Numbered from the stretch's first letter, positions 54,801-63,216 are shown. The stretch: 64,000 nucleotides of DNA from Algoriphagus marinus (GCF_001936475.1 NZ_MSPQ01000017.1:1-64000); one strand, 5' to 3'. Numbers and translations are program-made. Notes: generated by a model from the sequence alone, not told the origin.

Positions 54801-56829
54801 ACCCAAAAGCACTTCCGTAGTCACAGCCGTTGAAGAGCATTACAGGATATTTACTTCGGTTTTGATAATTCAATGTTGGATCTGAAGCAAAGCCAATTTC
54901 AATATCAATAATAGTCGGAGAGCCATGCCCAAAAAAAGTCACCATCGATCTACCTTCATTCAGATCACCTGTAATGTCAATCACCTCAATAGAAGAGTTA
55001 GACCGCTTTCGATAAGTTGTCACATTTGCACCAAAAAACGGAGCTTCTGCAATACTTTTAAACCCATTCAGCCAGTTGAAATATCGCTCCAGTTCAAACT
55101 CAGACACCCCTCCTCCCAAATGAATCATTTCCTTTTGCCAAGGTTCAGAAACTCCTACCGCATCCTTTTCGATTGCTTTTTCTAAGTAATCGGCAAGCTG
55201 CTGGGCATTTTTAGCGGGAATTCTCCCTACTCCCATTGCAGGTGAATCCGGATAAGCAGGATCCAGCCCAAGGGTATAAATATTATCAGAAAAAGGATAT
55301 CCTCCAGGCGGAATCAGATCTTGAAAACCAAAAGCTGAAGGATTATTTCGATAAAAATAGGTCACGCCTCCGGCTCTGGCAGTGGAGTAAATTGCTAAAG
55401 ATCGCCCAGCCAATAGCAAGTGCGTAGGCTTATGGACTGGATAATAAGATCTTAAAAATTCAAAAATCGCAACAGGCGAATTCTCTCCATAAGCAAACTG
55501 ATTTACCAGATCCTCCATTCGCACAACCAAGGTGTCAAAACCTCCACCATTTGGAGAGGCACGGTGAGCTGCATAGGAAAGAATGGGATTTGGGTATTGA
55601 GTGCTTGGTTTTTCCAATTCGCGGTGACTGATGATGATGTAATTGGAAGGCTGAGCAAGTACATTTCTAAACTGTACAGATTCTGCAGCTTCAACAGTCA
55701 CAATTGATTCCTGATTTTGAATCCAGATTTTACTTGAATCATTTTGCACTGCTGCCCGAAAAGCCAAATTCTGTCCTGAAGCAGTAAATCCTACTCGTAT
55801 TGGATTTGTAGGATCCGAAATCTCCAACCCAAAATAACTACCAGTTAAGCTATTCAATTGAATTCGCTGATTCCCTGGAGGGAGAATAAATAATTCATCA
55901 GTGAAATTACCTGAGCGGACATTTTTTGGAAAAGTGATTTTGGCATATGCCACTGATACATTGTCCACATTTTCCGTACCTGAAGACTGAATCCCTATGA
56001 CAATACTGCCATTTGGATTGAAATCTGAAATCGCAAGATCTATACTTAATGTAGGATAGCTATATCCTGAATAGGTAACCGAGGAAACCTGTCTTTGACT
56101 TGTAGCAGTCCTCCCCGCAAGAATCCGAGTGGTATGAACATTTGCCGATCTACCAACCAGACCTATTTCCAGTTTAGCTGTCCCTGAGTTTGGAAAAGCT
56201 CCTAATCCTGAAAAAGTAACCTGTCTTGTGGATCCTTTGGTAATAATGCTACTTACCCAGCCTTGTCCTTGGTCATATCTAGATAGCCTAAAATCAAATG
56301 CATAACCTATTCCAAGTGAATATTGCTCCGAAAAAACCTGGAGTTTTTCAGTCCTATATTGATTTAAAAGCGGTAAGTTATTTTCTGGCGAAGCACGTTC
56401 TGCCATTCTTTTTCCTGCCTGACCTGGAGTTACAGTTAAGAAAAAAGCAGTGGTATCGGTATGTGTATTGAAATAGGGATTTGGTAGGGAATCAAACTCA
56501 GTGTAAAGTAATTTATCAAGTGTCCCATCATTTCTAATTCCATAAAAATCGATATAATCTGCTGCATCAAATCTTCCGTCATTTCCTCCTTCGATATGGA
56601 TCGCTACTTCTTTCCCCCTGTGGAAAAGCCGAAGTGAGGCTGGGTCTATCGTATTCAAATTCAACCCTGAGTTGGTCAATACTGAAGCAGGAATCCGGTG
56701 TATCCCGTTTGTGGCAGTTGGGATCTTGTAATAGGTTTGGTTATAGTTATACCATGGGGTCTGCTGTGCAACCGAAAGCCCAATCAGGAAAGTGAAAAAA
56801 GACAGAAAGAAAAATAGTTTTTTGTTCAT
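51808..56829 (-). CDS. porU2: Type IX secretion sortase, PorU2-like (C25 family)
   Basis: The ATG at 56829 is chosen because it begins the signal peptide (MNKKLFFFLSFFTFLIGLSV) and overlaps the upstream stop by the usual 4 bp. It gives 1673 residues, longer than PorU of Porphyromonas. The gingipain-like C25 domain has His635 in TFFGHGS and Cys669 in LFNGCDYGS, spaced as in gingipains. Ig-like and CARDB-like regions follow. The C-terminus has YPYPNPFSTSVRF and the FlgD-like AWDGRDEYGDQLANGVYIY, a type IX sorting domain. It likely cleaves sorting signals and attaches cargo at the cell surface, with the PorV/PorQ protein as partner. Confidence 0.88.
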   Translation of the reverse strand: MNKKLFFFLSFFTFLIGLSVAQQTPWYNYNQTYYKIPTATNGIHRIPASVLTNSGLNLNTIDPASLRLFHRGKEVAIHIEGGNDGRFDAADYIDFYGIRNDGTLDKLLYTEFDSLPNPYFNTHTDTTAFFLTVTPGQAGKRMAERASPENNLPLLNQYRTEKLQVFSEQYSLGIGYAFDFRLSRYDQGQGWVSSIITKGSTRQVTFSGLGAFPNSGTAKLEIGLVGRSANVHTTRILAGRTATSQRQVSSVTYSGYSYPTLSIDLAISDFNPNGSIVIGIQSSGTENVDNVSVAYAKITFPKNVRSGNFTDELFILPPGNQRIQLNSLTGSYFGLEISDPTNPIRVGFTASGQNLAFRAAVQNDSSKIWIQNQESIVTVEAAESVQFRNVLAQPSNYIIISHRELEKPSTQYPNPILSYAAHRASPNGGGFDTLVVRMEDLVNQFAYGENSPVAIFEFLRSYYPVHKPTHLLLAGRSLAIYSTARAGGVTYFYRNNPSAFGFQDLIPPGGYPFSDNIYTLGLDPAYPDSPAMGVGRIPAKNAQQLADYLEKAIEKDAVGVSEPWQKEMIHLGGGVSEFELERYFNWLNGFKSIAEAPFFGANVTTYRKRSNSSIEVIDITGDLNEGRSMVTFFGHGSPTIIDIEIGFASDPTLNYQNRSKYPVMLFNGCDYGSAFGSAYSQGEDWVITPQKGAAAVIANSAIGVDVYLRRYSEIFYQTAFADSTLIYRTLGEVKKEAEKKYIDRFGTGALNVSHMEQMITFGDPGLRIFPADKADYSLNATEVFVDSFDDDPLSVLSDSLKLSFIVRNIGRVDLDSISYKISRQLPDGTSIPYPEVRIPYISRADTLQFSIPNNGLNSAGENIFFLEVNPEKEVEEMTFANNAVSYTKFIPLSGTLNLAPSDFGIVSQPEVTLVAQVPGKTIEDRTVILQLDSAASFNTAFRKEIRITTRGLAEWLVSLPSTSDSLTIYWRSRFQEANPGETDAWTNSSFSLIPNAPNGWTQRTVPQLEKSQLTNLEYNSAKKSWEYLEEKIGVEVFTVGAGVDSLSFRNTQFYLNQIPQILDNVNNANSRLCPNGSLGLVAIEQKSLLPYLAIPVPGFDILDSRACGRVPQMIQSIQNSWITTPGQTILIDYVNNVKQGDYVVIFSVGNVTFESWPDIAIEKLKEFGATETTLRALKNGDPYILYGRKGMRPGEAIEIVGNLNLEAPPRQQTLSFNTDLTGYLTSGTILTPRVGPASNWERFFQNVNARTWINEEENTRFDIIGVKENGEEDVLIPQVLDSEVDLSFIAPNMYPYLRLRYSMDDPNSTAPSQLDKWQVNFDGVPEGALILKSAREQVALKEGQNGRVELQFKNVSRYNFLDSIQVDWELTNVTSRKVESFSKKFPALKAGESFDFTIEFNSIGKVGENELEIFANPRIQMEQTFRNNQVDMGAYFIVEGDNSTSLLDVNFDGVYIMDGDIVSPNVLITALLKNDQTLIYKKDTLGMEIFLKQNCESCNFSKINFSNPNLTWTPASEDSDFKVSLIPGPLEDGIYTLRITNEDSQQPYEIQFEVVNESQITNFYPYPNPFSTSVRFVFTVTGMEVPDEIKIQIMTVTGKVVREILQNELGPIRIGNNITEYAWDGRDEYGDQLANGVYIYRVLIRKNGQFMEHRPTAGDKAFKKGYGKMYLLR

Positions 56830-57983
56830 TGACTTTCCCAACTTTTAAATTTCCTAAAGTCAGGAGCCAACCTCTCCAAACTTACTTTAACACTAAATAC
56901 ATGTGAATAAGGTGTTTCCGACACATTCCCAATATCAGACAAGGCATAATCAATCTGAAATCGCTCACTCAAGAAAACTCCAATTCCCATACTGGGCTGA
57001 AAATTCAAACTTTTTGTCCCATCAAAATCTTTGATGTACTGAAAATTCCCAACTCCGGCGCGGAGAAATGCGATATTCTGGAAACCAGCTTCTAATCCGA
57101 ATTTAGGGTCAATACTTACAAACTCGGAACTGATCAAGGTATTTCGATTACCGTCAAAAGTCATATCCAAGTCTAGGGCTGTAAGCAAGCTAAAATCTGA
57201 GCCCAATTTCCAATTATAAGAAATACTTGAAATGGCTCTCGGCAAGGTGAGCTCCACCGAATTAATAGGAATCTCATTATTCGTCTGAGCATAAATGTCA
57301 CGGACTAGCTCGGCATTATGAGACCAAGCATTGAATGTCGTAGTTATATCTCGCACCATCAACCCAACAGTCAGTTTCTTATGGATATACAATCCACCAA
57401 GATCGAGTCCAAAACCCCATGCTTGGGCAAATTTCCCAACATTTCGGTGAATCACTTTTACATTGGCTCCAACCTTGAAATGATCTGAGAGATCTCGTGC
57501 ATAGCTTAAAAGCAAAGCATAATCAGCAGCATTGAAAAACTGAATATTATTATAATTCAATGCACCATTGGCATCGTAAAGGAATCGGGTATCCGGAATA
57601 TCATCCACTCCAAATCGAATCAGCGAAACCGCAACCTGACTTTCTCCTTTGATGGGAGTAGAAAATCCCAAGTAATCATATTGCGCAACTCCTGCAAAAT
57701 ACTCTGAGTGCATCAAGCTGAATTCATACTTATTTTGAATCCCCATCAGAGCGGCAGGATTCCAATATGCAGCTGTCACATCTCTTACTGCTGAGACTTG
57801 TGCTCCTCCCATTCCCAGTGCCCTTGCTCCTACTCCTATTGCCAGAAATTCATTGGAATATTTTGGGGCCAAATCTTGACTGAAAACCGGATTCGCTCCA
57901 TTCCAGAATACTGGAATGAGCAATATAAAAATAAGGAAACCAAGACTTCTGCTTTTCACAGTTCCAAAATAAACCAAAATCAT
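56826..57983 (-). CDS. PorV/PorQ family type IX secretion protein
   Basis: The 385-residue protein has a signal peptide ending near NPVFSQ. The family start EFLAIGVGARALGMGGAQVS and YWNPAALMGI follow, then beta-barrel strands to an aromatic C-terminus. It belongs to the FadL-like barrels in which PorV carries cargo from the translocon to the PorU sortase. It is the first gene of a two-gene operon and overlaps the sortase gene by 4 bp, which supports a joint role. A GTG eight codons downstream is an alternative start. Two interlocked palindromes lie about 50 bp upstream. Confidence 0.9.
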   Translation of the reverse strand: MILVYFGTVKSRSLGFLIFILLIPVFWNGANPVFSQDLAPKYSNEFLAIGVGARALGMGGAQVSAVRDVTAAYWNPAALMGIQNKYEFSLMHSEYFAGVAQYDYLGFSTPIKGESQVAVSLIRFGVDDIPDTRFLYDANGALNYNNIQFFNAADYALLLSYARDLSDHFKVGANVKVIHRNVGKFAQAWGFGLDLGGLYIHKKLTVGLMVRDITTTFNAWSHNAELVRDIYAQTNNEIPINSVELTLPRAISSISYNWKLGSDFSLLTALDLDMTFDGNRNTLISSEFVSIDPKFGLEAGFQNIAFLRAGVGNFQYIKDFDGTKSLNFQPSMGIGVFLSERFQIDYALSDIGNVSETPYSHVFSVKVSLERLAPDFRKFKSWESQ

Positions 57984-58031
57984 TCAGCTAAATAAATGAT
58001 GAATGAAAATCTTCTTAATTAATCAGACATC

Positions 58032-58059
58032 TGTACGCTTCCGTACATAAAAATGTACG
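58032..58059. promoter_or_regulatory. Two interlocked palindromes upstream of the PorV/PorQ gene
   Basis: TGTACG-CTTC-CGTACA (58032-58047) shares its right arm with CGTACAT-AAAA-ATGTACG (58042-58059). The three half-sites have even spacing and look like an operator for a dimeric regulator. The site is 49 bp upstream of the PorV/PorQ start and about 255 bp upstream of padR. Which protein binds is unknown. Confidence 0.6.
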
Positions 58060-58083
58060 CATTTTAACAAGCAATTAACCTCC

Positions 58084-58145
58084 GGCGCTTTTGAAAAAAT
58101 ATATCCAATTTATTTTTCAATAAATATCAAAATCAAAAAAGCGCC
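58084..58145. repeat. Long-range inverted repeat
   Basis: Nine-base arms GGCGCTTTT (58084-58092) and AAAAGCGCC (58137-58145) enclose a 44-nt AT-rich loop. The remainder of the 330-bp gap between the PorV/PorQ and padR genes (57984-58313) holds the palindromes above and no frame of note. Confidence 0.5.
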
Positions 58146-58313
58146 CTCAAGTCAAATAAACAAAGGTTTTTTGTAGCAAGGAATTCTAAACTCACTCTAT
58201 ATCGCAAGGAATTAGGTTATACAAGGTAGCCACAGAAAGATTGGTATCATTTTTCTTAAAGTTGGTGCATGGGAATACGAGATTCCTATCAATTAATAAA
58301 TAATCACCTCACC

Positions 58314-58643
58314 ATGAATGTTGCCAATACACAGATCCAAATGCGCAAAGGGCTCCTTGAATTTTGCGTTTTGCATATTATCTCCCGAGGCGAGGTTTAC
58401 ACTTCAGATCTGATCGATGAATTGACACTTGCTCAAATGATCGTCGTCGAAGGAACACTGTATCCCTTACTCAACAGATTGAAGTCCGCTTCGCTGGTTG
58501 AATACCGATGGGTAGAATCTGAATCCGGACCACCTCGGAAATACTATTCGATTACGGAGGAAGGAAAAGACTTTCTCAGTACGCTGTCGGAGACTTGGTC
58601 TTCGCTGGTCAATTCTACCCTAGCCATCACTACAAAGAATTGA
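58314..58643 (+). CDS. PadR family transcriptional regulator
   Basis: The ATG at 58314 (MNVANTQIQMRKGLLEFCVL) gives 109 residues, the usual size for this group. A start at 58269 adds an unconvincing leader. The winged helix shows GEVYTSDLIDEL, VVEGTLYPLLNRLKSASLVE with the recognition helix, and the wing SGPPRKYYSITEEGKDFL. PadR proteins repress neighbouring membrane-protein genes. Here the next gene is a PspC-domain protein, the classic partner in Bacteroidota, 176 bp downstream, with repeat units between them. Confidence 0.92.
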   Translation: MNVANTQIQMRKGLLEFCVLHIISRGEVYTSDLIDELTLAQMIVVEGTLYPLLNRLKSASLVEYRWVESESGPPRKYYSITEEGKDFLSTLSETWSSLVNSTLAITTKN

Positions 58644-58728
58644 AATAAGAAATTCGATGATAAGGAATGAAAGAATAGCTTACCAAACAGCTTGGTCATT
58701 TCACCCGAAGAAAAAAAATGAAACACAT
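58640..58728 (+). repeat. Possible degenerate copy of the intergenic repeat
   Basis: This 89-bp stretch begins TTGAAAT at the padR stop codon and ends AAACACAT just before the next ATGAAA. The length and both ends match the repeat units at 58729 and 62231-62534, but the inner sequence is diverged. Confidence 0.35.
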
Positions 58729-58819
58729 ATGAAATCGAGCATGACTCAAAAGTCACAGAGCATAATGATTATCAACCATGCGAGATTCCATATGGCTATT
58801 AAAAAGAAGTTATAATCAT
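58729..58819 (+). repeat. Intergenic repeat unit abutting the PspC gene start
   Basis: The 91-bp unit begins ATGAAATCGAGCATGAC and ends TTATAATCAT, directly followed by the gene's ATGAAA. It contains GACT-CAAA-AGTC and GCATG/CATGC inverted repeats and the shared block ATGCGAGATTCCATATGGC. It is the same family as the three units at 62231-62534. Confidence 0.85.
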
Positions 58820-60772
58820 ATGAAAAAGACGATAAGCATAAACATCAGTGGGATTCTCTTCCACATCGAAGAAGATGGATACGATCAGCTCCGAAAATAT
58901 CTCGATGCGATCAACAACCATTTTTCTTCCTATTCTGATAATCAGGAGATTATTTCCGATATCGAAAATCGGATCGCCGAAATCTTCTTGAGTAATCTGA
59001 AAAACAACAAGCAAGTCATCTCTGCTGAAAATGTCGAAAAACTCATTGAGAAAATGGGGACAATCGCAGATTTTGCAGCTATAGAAGATGAAAAGTCGGA
59101 TGAAAAGATCAATGTTGATTCTGAAGAGAAAGACGAAGATTATTACAAATACGTCACTCCTCCTAACGCTGAAAAAGGCGGGTATAAAAAACTAGTCCGA
59201 CTTGAAAACAAAAAAATCCTTGGAGGTGTCTGTGCAGGTTTTGCACATTATTTCGCGATAGACCCTCTTTGGACTAGGCTTATTGCAATCCTTTTACTCT
59301 TTAGCGGTAATCTAAAGTTCAATTTCGGGCCACTCGATATTCTTCCTTTTGATGATTTTAGATTAAACCTCAGCTTCGGGGTGTTTGCCGCAATCGCATA
59401 CATCGTGCTTTGGATCATACTTCCAGTTTCTTACGAGATCAGTGAGGATAAAAACATCAAAAAACTCTATCGAAACCCAGATGATAAAGTATTGGGAGGG
59501 GTAGCCAGTGGACTTTCAGCCTATTTTAATTTTGAAGTAATCTACATTCGTTTGGCTTTTGTACTCCTGATTGCAGCTGGAGGATCCGGGTTTCTGATCT
59601 ATTTGATTTTATGGATTATTACTCCGGTTGCCAGCTCTATTACAGAGCGAATTCGGATGAAAGGTGGGGAAATAACCTTGGATAATATAGACTCAACTTT
59701 GAAAGAAAATCTGAATCCAGGACCAATCATGCCCGAATCGAAGACCAAAGCGATTCTCTTGACACCTTTCCGAATAATCGGTCAAGTCATTGAAGCAATT
59801 GGAAGTGCTTTGGGTCCACTAGGTAGATTTTTCTTGAATGTAGTTCGCGTGATTTTTGGACTCATAGTCTTCCTTTTGGGACTTTCTATCACTGTAGCTC
59901 CAATTATTGCTCTTATGGTCTACTTTGGGTTGTTTACAAATGACGACTTTGTGGTCCTGATGGCTGAGTTCCCATTCGAGCTCTTCAACAATCTCATTCC
60001 GGTCTGGCTTGTGATAAGTGCATCATTTCTTTTGATTATCCCAGGCATTATCATCATCATGCTAGGATTGAGCGTGCTTTCACAAAAAAATCTGATTGGT
60101 GGAAGATTTGGCTTAGTCGCTCTTGGACTCTGGTTACTTTGCGTGGGGATCTGTGCATTTCAAATCCCGGGTATAGTGGTTCAGTTTAAAGAAGAAAACT
60201 GGTATAAAACCGAAGAGATCATCCCTATAAAAGGTGAAACGATGATTCTTCAACTAAATCCAATAGGTGAGGAAGCAAATTTCAATCAAATTACCCTTAG
60301 ACTTGAAGGGTCTCCTGATAGCGCTGTAGTACTTCGAGAGGAGTTTTTCTCCAGAGGAAAAACCAAAGCTGAAGCAATGGAAAATGCAAAGTCTCTAGCA
60401 TATCAATTCACAGTTCTTGATTCTTTGGTCACTTTTGATGAAGGATTTGATTTAAATTCTATGACTACATTCCGTGGTCAGCGAGTCAATCTAATCTTAG
60501 AGATTCCTTATGAAAAGCCATTTATCATGGAGCGCTCACTGTTGGAAATCCTTCGTAACACAATCTATAAAAATGGATACAGATCTTCCGATCTTTCAGA
60601 AACCACGATTTGGAAATTCAACGAAAAAGGATTGGTTTGCCTGAATTGTGAACGAGAAATGGAAGAAATAGAGGAGGAAAGTGAAACCATTGATTCTACT
60701 GCTTTCTACAAAAAAAAGCTGGACAGTCTCAGTAAAGTACCCTTTCAAGATTCGACTTCCACAAATCAATAA
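58820..60772 (+). CDS. PspC domain membrane protein
   Basis: The ATG at 58820 gives 650 residues beginning MKKTISINISGILFHIEEDG. The first 100 residues form a cytoplasmic region found before PspC domains in this phylum. Two PspC domains follow: KKILGGVCAGFAHYFAIDPL and DKVLGGVASGLSAYFNFEVI, each with membrane helices. Further helices lie at about 340-450, then an adhesin-like beta region with a negatively charged tail. It is probably an inner-membrane envelope-stress protein. Regulation by the PadR protein encoded just upstream is likely. A strong terminator follows. Confidence 0.9.
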   Translation: MKKTISINISGILFHIEEDGYDQLRKYLDAINNHFSSYSDNQEIISDIENRIAEIFLSNLKNNKQVISAENVEKLIEKMGTIADFAAIEDEKSDEKINVDSEEKDEDYYKYVTPPNAEKGGYKKLVRLENKKILGGVCAGFAHYFAIDPLWTRLIAILLLFSGNLKFNFGPLDILPFDDFRLNLSFGVFAAIAYIVLWIILPVSYEISEDKNIKKLYRNPDDKVLGGVASGLSAYFNFEVIYIRLAFVLLIAAGGSGFLIYLILWIITPVASSITERIRMKGGEITLDNIDSTLKENLNPGPIMPESKTKAILLTPFRIIGQVIEAIGSALGPLGRFFLNVVRVIFGLIVFLLGLSITVAPIIALMVYFGLFTNDDFVVLMAEFPFELFNNLIPVWLVISASFLLIIPGIIIIMLGLSVLSQKNLIGGRFGLVALGLWLLCVGICAFQIPGIVVQFKEENWYKTEEIIPIKGETMILQLNPIGEEANFNQITLRLEGSPDSAVVLREEFFSRGKTKAEAMENAKSLAYQFTVLDSLVTFDEGFDLNSMTTFRGQRVNLILEIPYEKPFIMERSLLEILRNTIYKNGYRSSDLSETTIWKFNEKGLVCLNCEREMEEIEEESETIDSTAFYKKKLDSLSKVPFQDSTSTNQ

Positions 60773-60777
60773 GTAAG

Positions 60778-60804
60778 AAGCGCTCAGAAGAGCGCTTTTT
60801 TTTT
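60778..60804 (+). terminator. Strong intrinsic terminator after the PspC gene
   Basis: An 8-bp perfect stem AAGCGCTC/GAGCGCTT (60778-60785 with 60790-60797) with loop AGAA is followed by T to 60804. It begins 5 bp after the stop codon. Confidence 0.95.
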
Positions 60805-60833
60805 GTAACTTCTTGCCGAACTCAAAAAAAAAT

Positions 60834-62234
60834 ATGGACGTAACTGTAAAGTTTTTAGGTGGGGCAAGTACTGTTACTGGATCTCGCTATTTAATTGATA
60901 TTGGTAAGTTTGAATTCTTAGTGGATTGTGGCCTTTTTCAAGGCAGAAGAGAACTTCGGGAGCGGAACTGGGACAAATTCCCTATGCCTCTTGGTGAAAT
61001 GGAAGCTATAGTACTGACTCATGCCCACTTAGATCATATCGGCAGCCTGCCTAGGATTGTGAAGCAAGGATTCAAAGGACCTATCTATTGCACAGAGGCT
61101 ACAGCAGAGCTTGCTAAAATACTATTAATGGATTCGGGTAAACTACAGGAGGAAGAAGCCGAGTATGCGAGAAAGAAAGGCTATTCCAGGCATGGTGACC
61201 CTCAGCCACTCTACACTCAAGAGGACGCCGAGGCTGTATTTCCCATGTTAGTTCCGAAGCCTTTCGAAAAAACTTTTTCAATTCATGATTCTGTATCGGT
61301 AACCTTTTATCATGCAGGCCATATTCTTGGCGCTTCTTCAGTTAAAATTAAAATTAAGGGTGATTCTCAAACCAAAACTTTGGTGTTTTCAGGAGATCTG
61401 GGAAGGTACCACGACCCGATTCTTTTCCCTCCGACTTTGATCCCAAAAGCAGATGTTATCTGGATAGAGTCTACTTATGGGGATCGTAATCAACCTCCCG
61501 TAAAGCCTTCTGAGGAGCTGGCAGTTGCAATTTTAGACACATTTGACCGAGGTGGTCTCGTGATTATACCTGCATTTTCCGTAGGCAGAACCCAATTGGT
61601 CCTGTATTATTTATTCCACCTTATGGAGAAAGGAAGAATTCCTAAGGTTCCTATTTTTCTTGATTCTCCGATGGCGATTAATGCAACAAAGCTCTATCAG
61701 GATTTTCATCAAGACCACAAATTAAATGCAGTATTAGAGGAAGAAGACCATCATCCTTTTAAACACCCACAACTTCATTATTATCAAAAGCAGGAGCAAT
61801 CCAAATCTCTAAATGAATTCAGGGGAAATGCGATCATACTCTCTGCAAGTGGTATGGCAACTGGAGGACGAGTAGTCCACCACTTATATAATCGTCTACC
61901 TTATGAGCAAAATGGAGTGATTTTCGTAGGGTTCCAAGCCGAAGGAACTAGAGGTAGAAGATTAATCGACGGAGAGCCACAGATTCAGATTTATGGAAAT
62001 GCTGTACAAGTAAAAGCTAAAATCTACAGTATCGATGGACTTTCTGCCCATGCAGATCAAGACGAACTCATGGAATGGGCCGAAGGATTTGTAGAAAAGC
62101 CTAAAGTTGCCTTTGTTGTTCACGGAGAAGAAGAAGCTTCTGCCGTTTTAGCCAAGAAGCTCCATGAAGAGCTAGGCTGGAATACTGTAATTCCAAATTA
62201 TCTGGAATCCGTTTTGTTATTTAGTGGAATATGA
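60834..62234 (+). CDS. MBL-fold beta-CASP RNA metallo-hydrolase
   Basis: The ATG at 60834 gives 466 residues starting MDVTVKFLGGASTVTGSRYL. A TTG at 60813 is less likely because it sits just after a terminator. The zinc motif THAHLDHIG (His63, His65, Asp67, His68) opens the active site. HAGHILGAS, FSGDLGR, the beta-CASP lines VIIPAFSVGRTQ and SASGMATGGR, and the final SAHADQDEL complete it. This group is related to CPSF73 and Ysh1-like nucleases and probably processes RNA. Its stop codon lies inside the first downstream repeat unit. Confidence 0.94.
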   Translation: MDVTVKFLGGASTVTGSRYLIDIGKFEFLVDCGLFQGRRELRERNWDKFPMPLGEMEAIVLTHAHLDHIGSLPRIVKQGFKGPIYCTEATAELAKILLMDSGKLQEEEAEYARKKGYSRHGDPQPLYTQEDAEAVFPMLVPKPFEKTFSIHDSVSVTFYHAGHILGASSVKIKIKGDSQTKTLVFSGDLGRYHDPILFPPTLIPKADVIWIESTYGDRNQPPVKPSEELAVAILDTFDRGGLVIIPAFSVGRTQLVLYYLFHLMEKGRIPKVPIFLDSPMAINATKLYQDFHQDHKLNAVLEEEDHHPFKHPQLHYYQKQEQSKSLNEFRGNAIILSASGMATGGRVVHHLYNRLPYEQNGVIFVGFQAEGTRGRRLIDGEPQIQIYGNAVQVKAKIYSIDGLSAHADQDELMEWAEGFVEKPKVAFVVHGEEEASAVLAKKLHEELGWNTVIPNYLESVLLFSGI

Positions 62235-62534
62235 AATCGAGCATGACCCAAAGCGACACGCGGAGTTATGGTTTTAATGCTTGCTAAGATTCTCCCGATT
62301 CTCGGGACAGGCTATGTGGCTTTTAAAAATCAAATTATAAACAGATGAAATCGAGCATGACGATAACGACACACAGTGGGATGTCCCGATGGCTATCTGG
62401 ATCGAAATGCGAGATTCCATGTGGCCAAATAGAAAAATTATAAACACATGAAATGCCCATGAGAAAAGTTCTCACTCAGGGGAATGATTATCCAGGGCAT
62501 TCCATATGGCCTTTAAAAAAGAAATTATAATCAT
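62231..62534 (+). repeat. Three tandem intergenic repeat units
   Basis: Units at 62231-62344 (114 bp), 62345-62447 (103 bp) and 62448-62534 (87 bp) fill the whole gap between the nuclease stop and the lipoprotein start. Each begins ATGAAAT and ends TTATAA-A/T-CA-N before the next ATGAAA. Each holds small hairpins (for example CCCGA-TTC-TCGGG near 62294-62306 and GGGA-TG-TCCC near 62379-62388). Interior sequence is mosaic and resembles dispersed REP-type elements. Confidence 0.85.
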
Positions 62535-63023
62535 ATGAAAAATATAATAAACTCTGTTTTCTCTTCCGGCATTTTTGTTATTCTCATTGGCTTGACCTTC
62601 AGCCAGTGTAAATCCCAAAAAAGCGAAAGTCAGGGTATAATGGGAAAAGTAACTTGGCTGGAAGGGAATCAAATGCCTACCATCAAATCAGAAAAAGATT
62701 CAAGTAGTACTTCTGTCAATCCAAAGGGAACACCAGTAAAACGTACTTTAAAAATCTACCCCCTTACCAATTTGATGGACGTCAAAGAACAAAATGGACT
62801 GTTTACTTCTATTGCAGGAGAAGCTATTGTAAGTTTTGAAAGTGATGAAACAGGAAGTTATTCAATTGAATTAAGTCCAGGAAAGTACTCTATTTTCACG
62901 GTCGAAGAGGAAGGGCTTTTTGCAAATAGCTTTGATGGCGAAGGCAACATTCAGCCTATTCAGATCAAAAAAGGAGAGTGGTTGAAGAAAGATATTGTAA
63001 TCAACTACAAAGCATATTTTTAA
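62535..63023 (+). CDS. Small lipoprotein with carboxypeptidase-regulatory-like fold
   Basis: The 162-residue protein has a signal sequence with a lipobox-like FSQC (Cys25), so it is probably a lipoprotein. The mature part starts QGIMGKVTWLEGNQMP, similar to beta-sandwich carboxypeptidase regulatory domains in Bacteroidota. GSYSIELSPGKYSIFTVEEE and NSFDGEGNIQPIQIKKGEWL near the end are typical of this small family. Function is unknown. The start codon directly abuts a repeat unit, which thus supplies its 5' leader. Confidence 0.8.
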   Translation: MKNIINSVFSSGIFVILIGLTFSQCKSQKSESQGIMGKVTWLEGNQMPTIKSEKDSSSTSVNPKGTPVKRTLKIYPLTNLMDVKEQNGLFTSIAGEAIVSFESDETGSYSIELSPGKYSIFTVEEEGLFANSFDGEGNIQPIQIKKGEWLKKDIVINYKAYF

Positions 63024-63167
63024 GAAAAGGCCGAAAAAAGGAAAATATCATCAATAGCGACACAATAAAAATAAATATTTAAACACCTATTTTTCAATAG
63101 ATTATAAACTTACATTGATTTCAAAATCATTTTTTAGAATTTTTTTTAACTTTTTTTCACTGTTCGT

Positions 63168-63196
63168 GCAACCATTTAATCAAGCCTGACATCTAC
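63168..63196 (+). promoter_or_regulatory. Candidate ECF-type promoter of the sigma factor gene
   Basis: GCAACC (63168-63173) and CATCTAC (63190-63196) are 16 bp apart, the layout of ECF promoters (an 'AAC' -35 and a 'TC' -10 box). The start codon lies 20 bp past the -10 box. This suggests the sigma factor drives its own gene. Confidence 0.5.
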
Positions 63197-63216
63197 CTAA
63201 TTGAAAGCATAAACCA

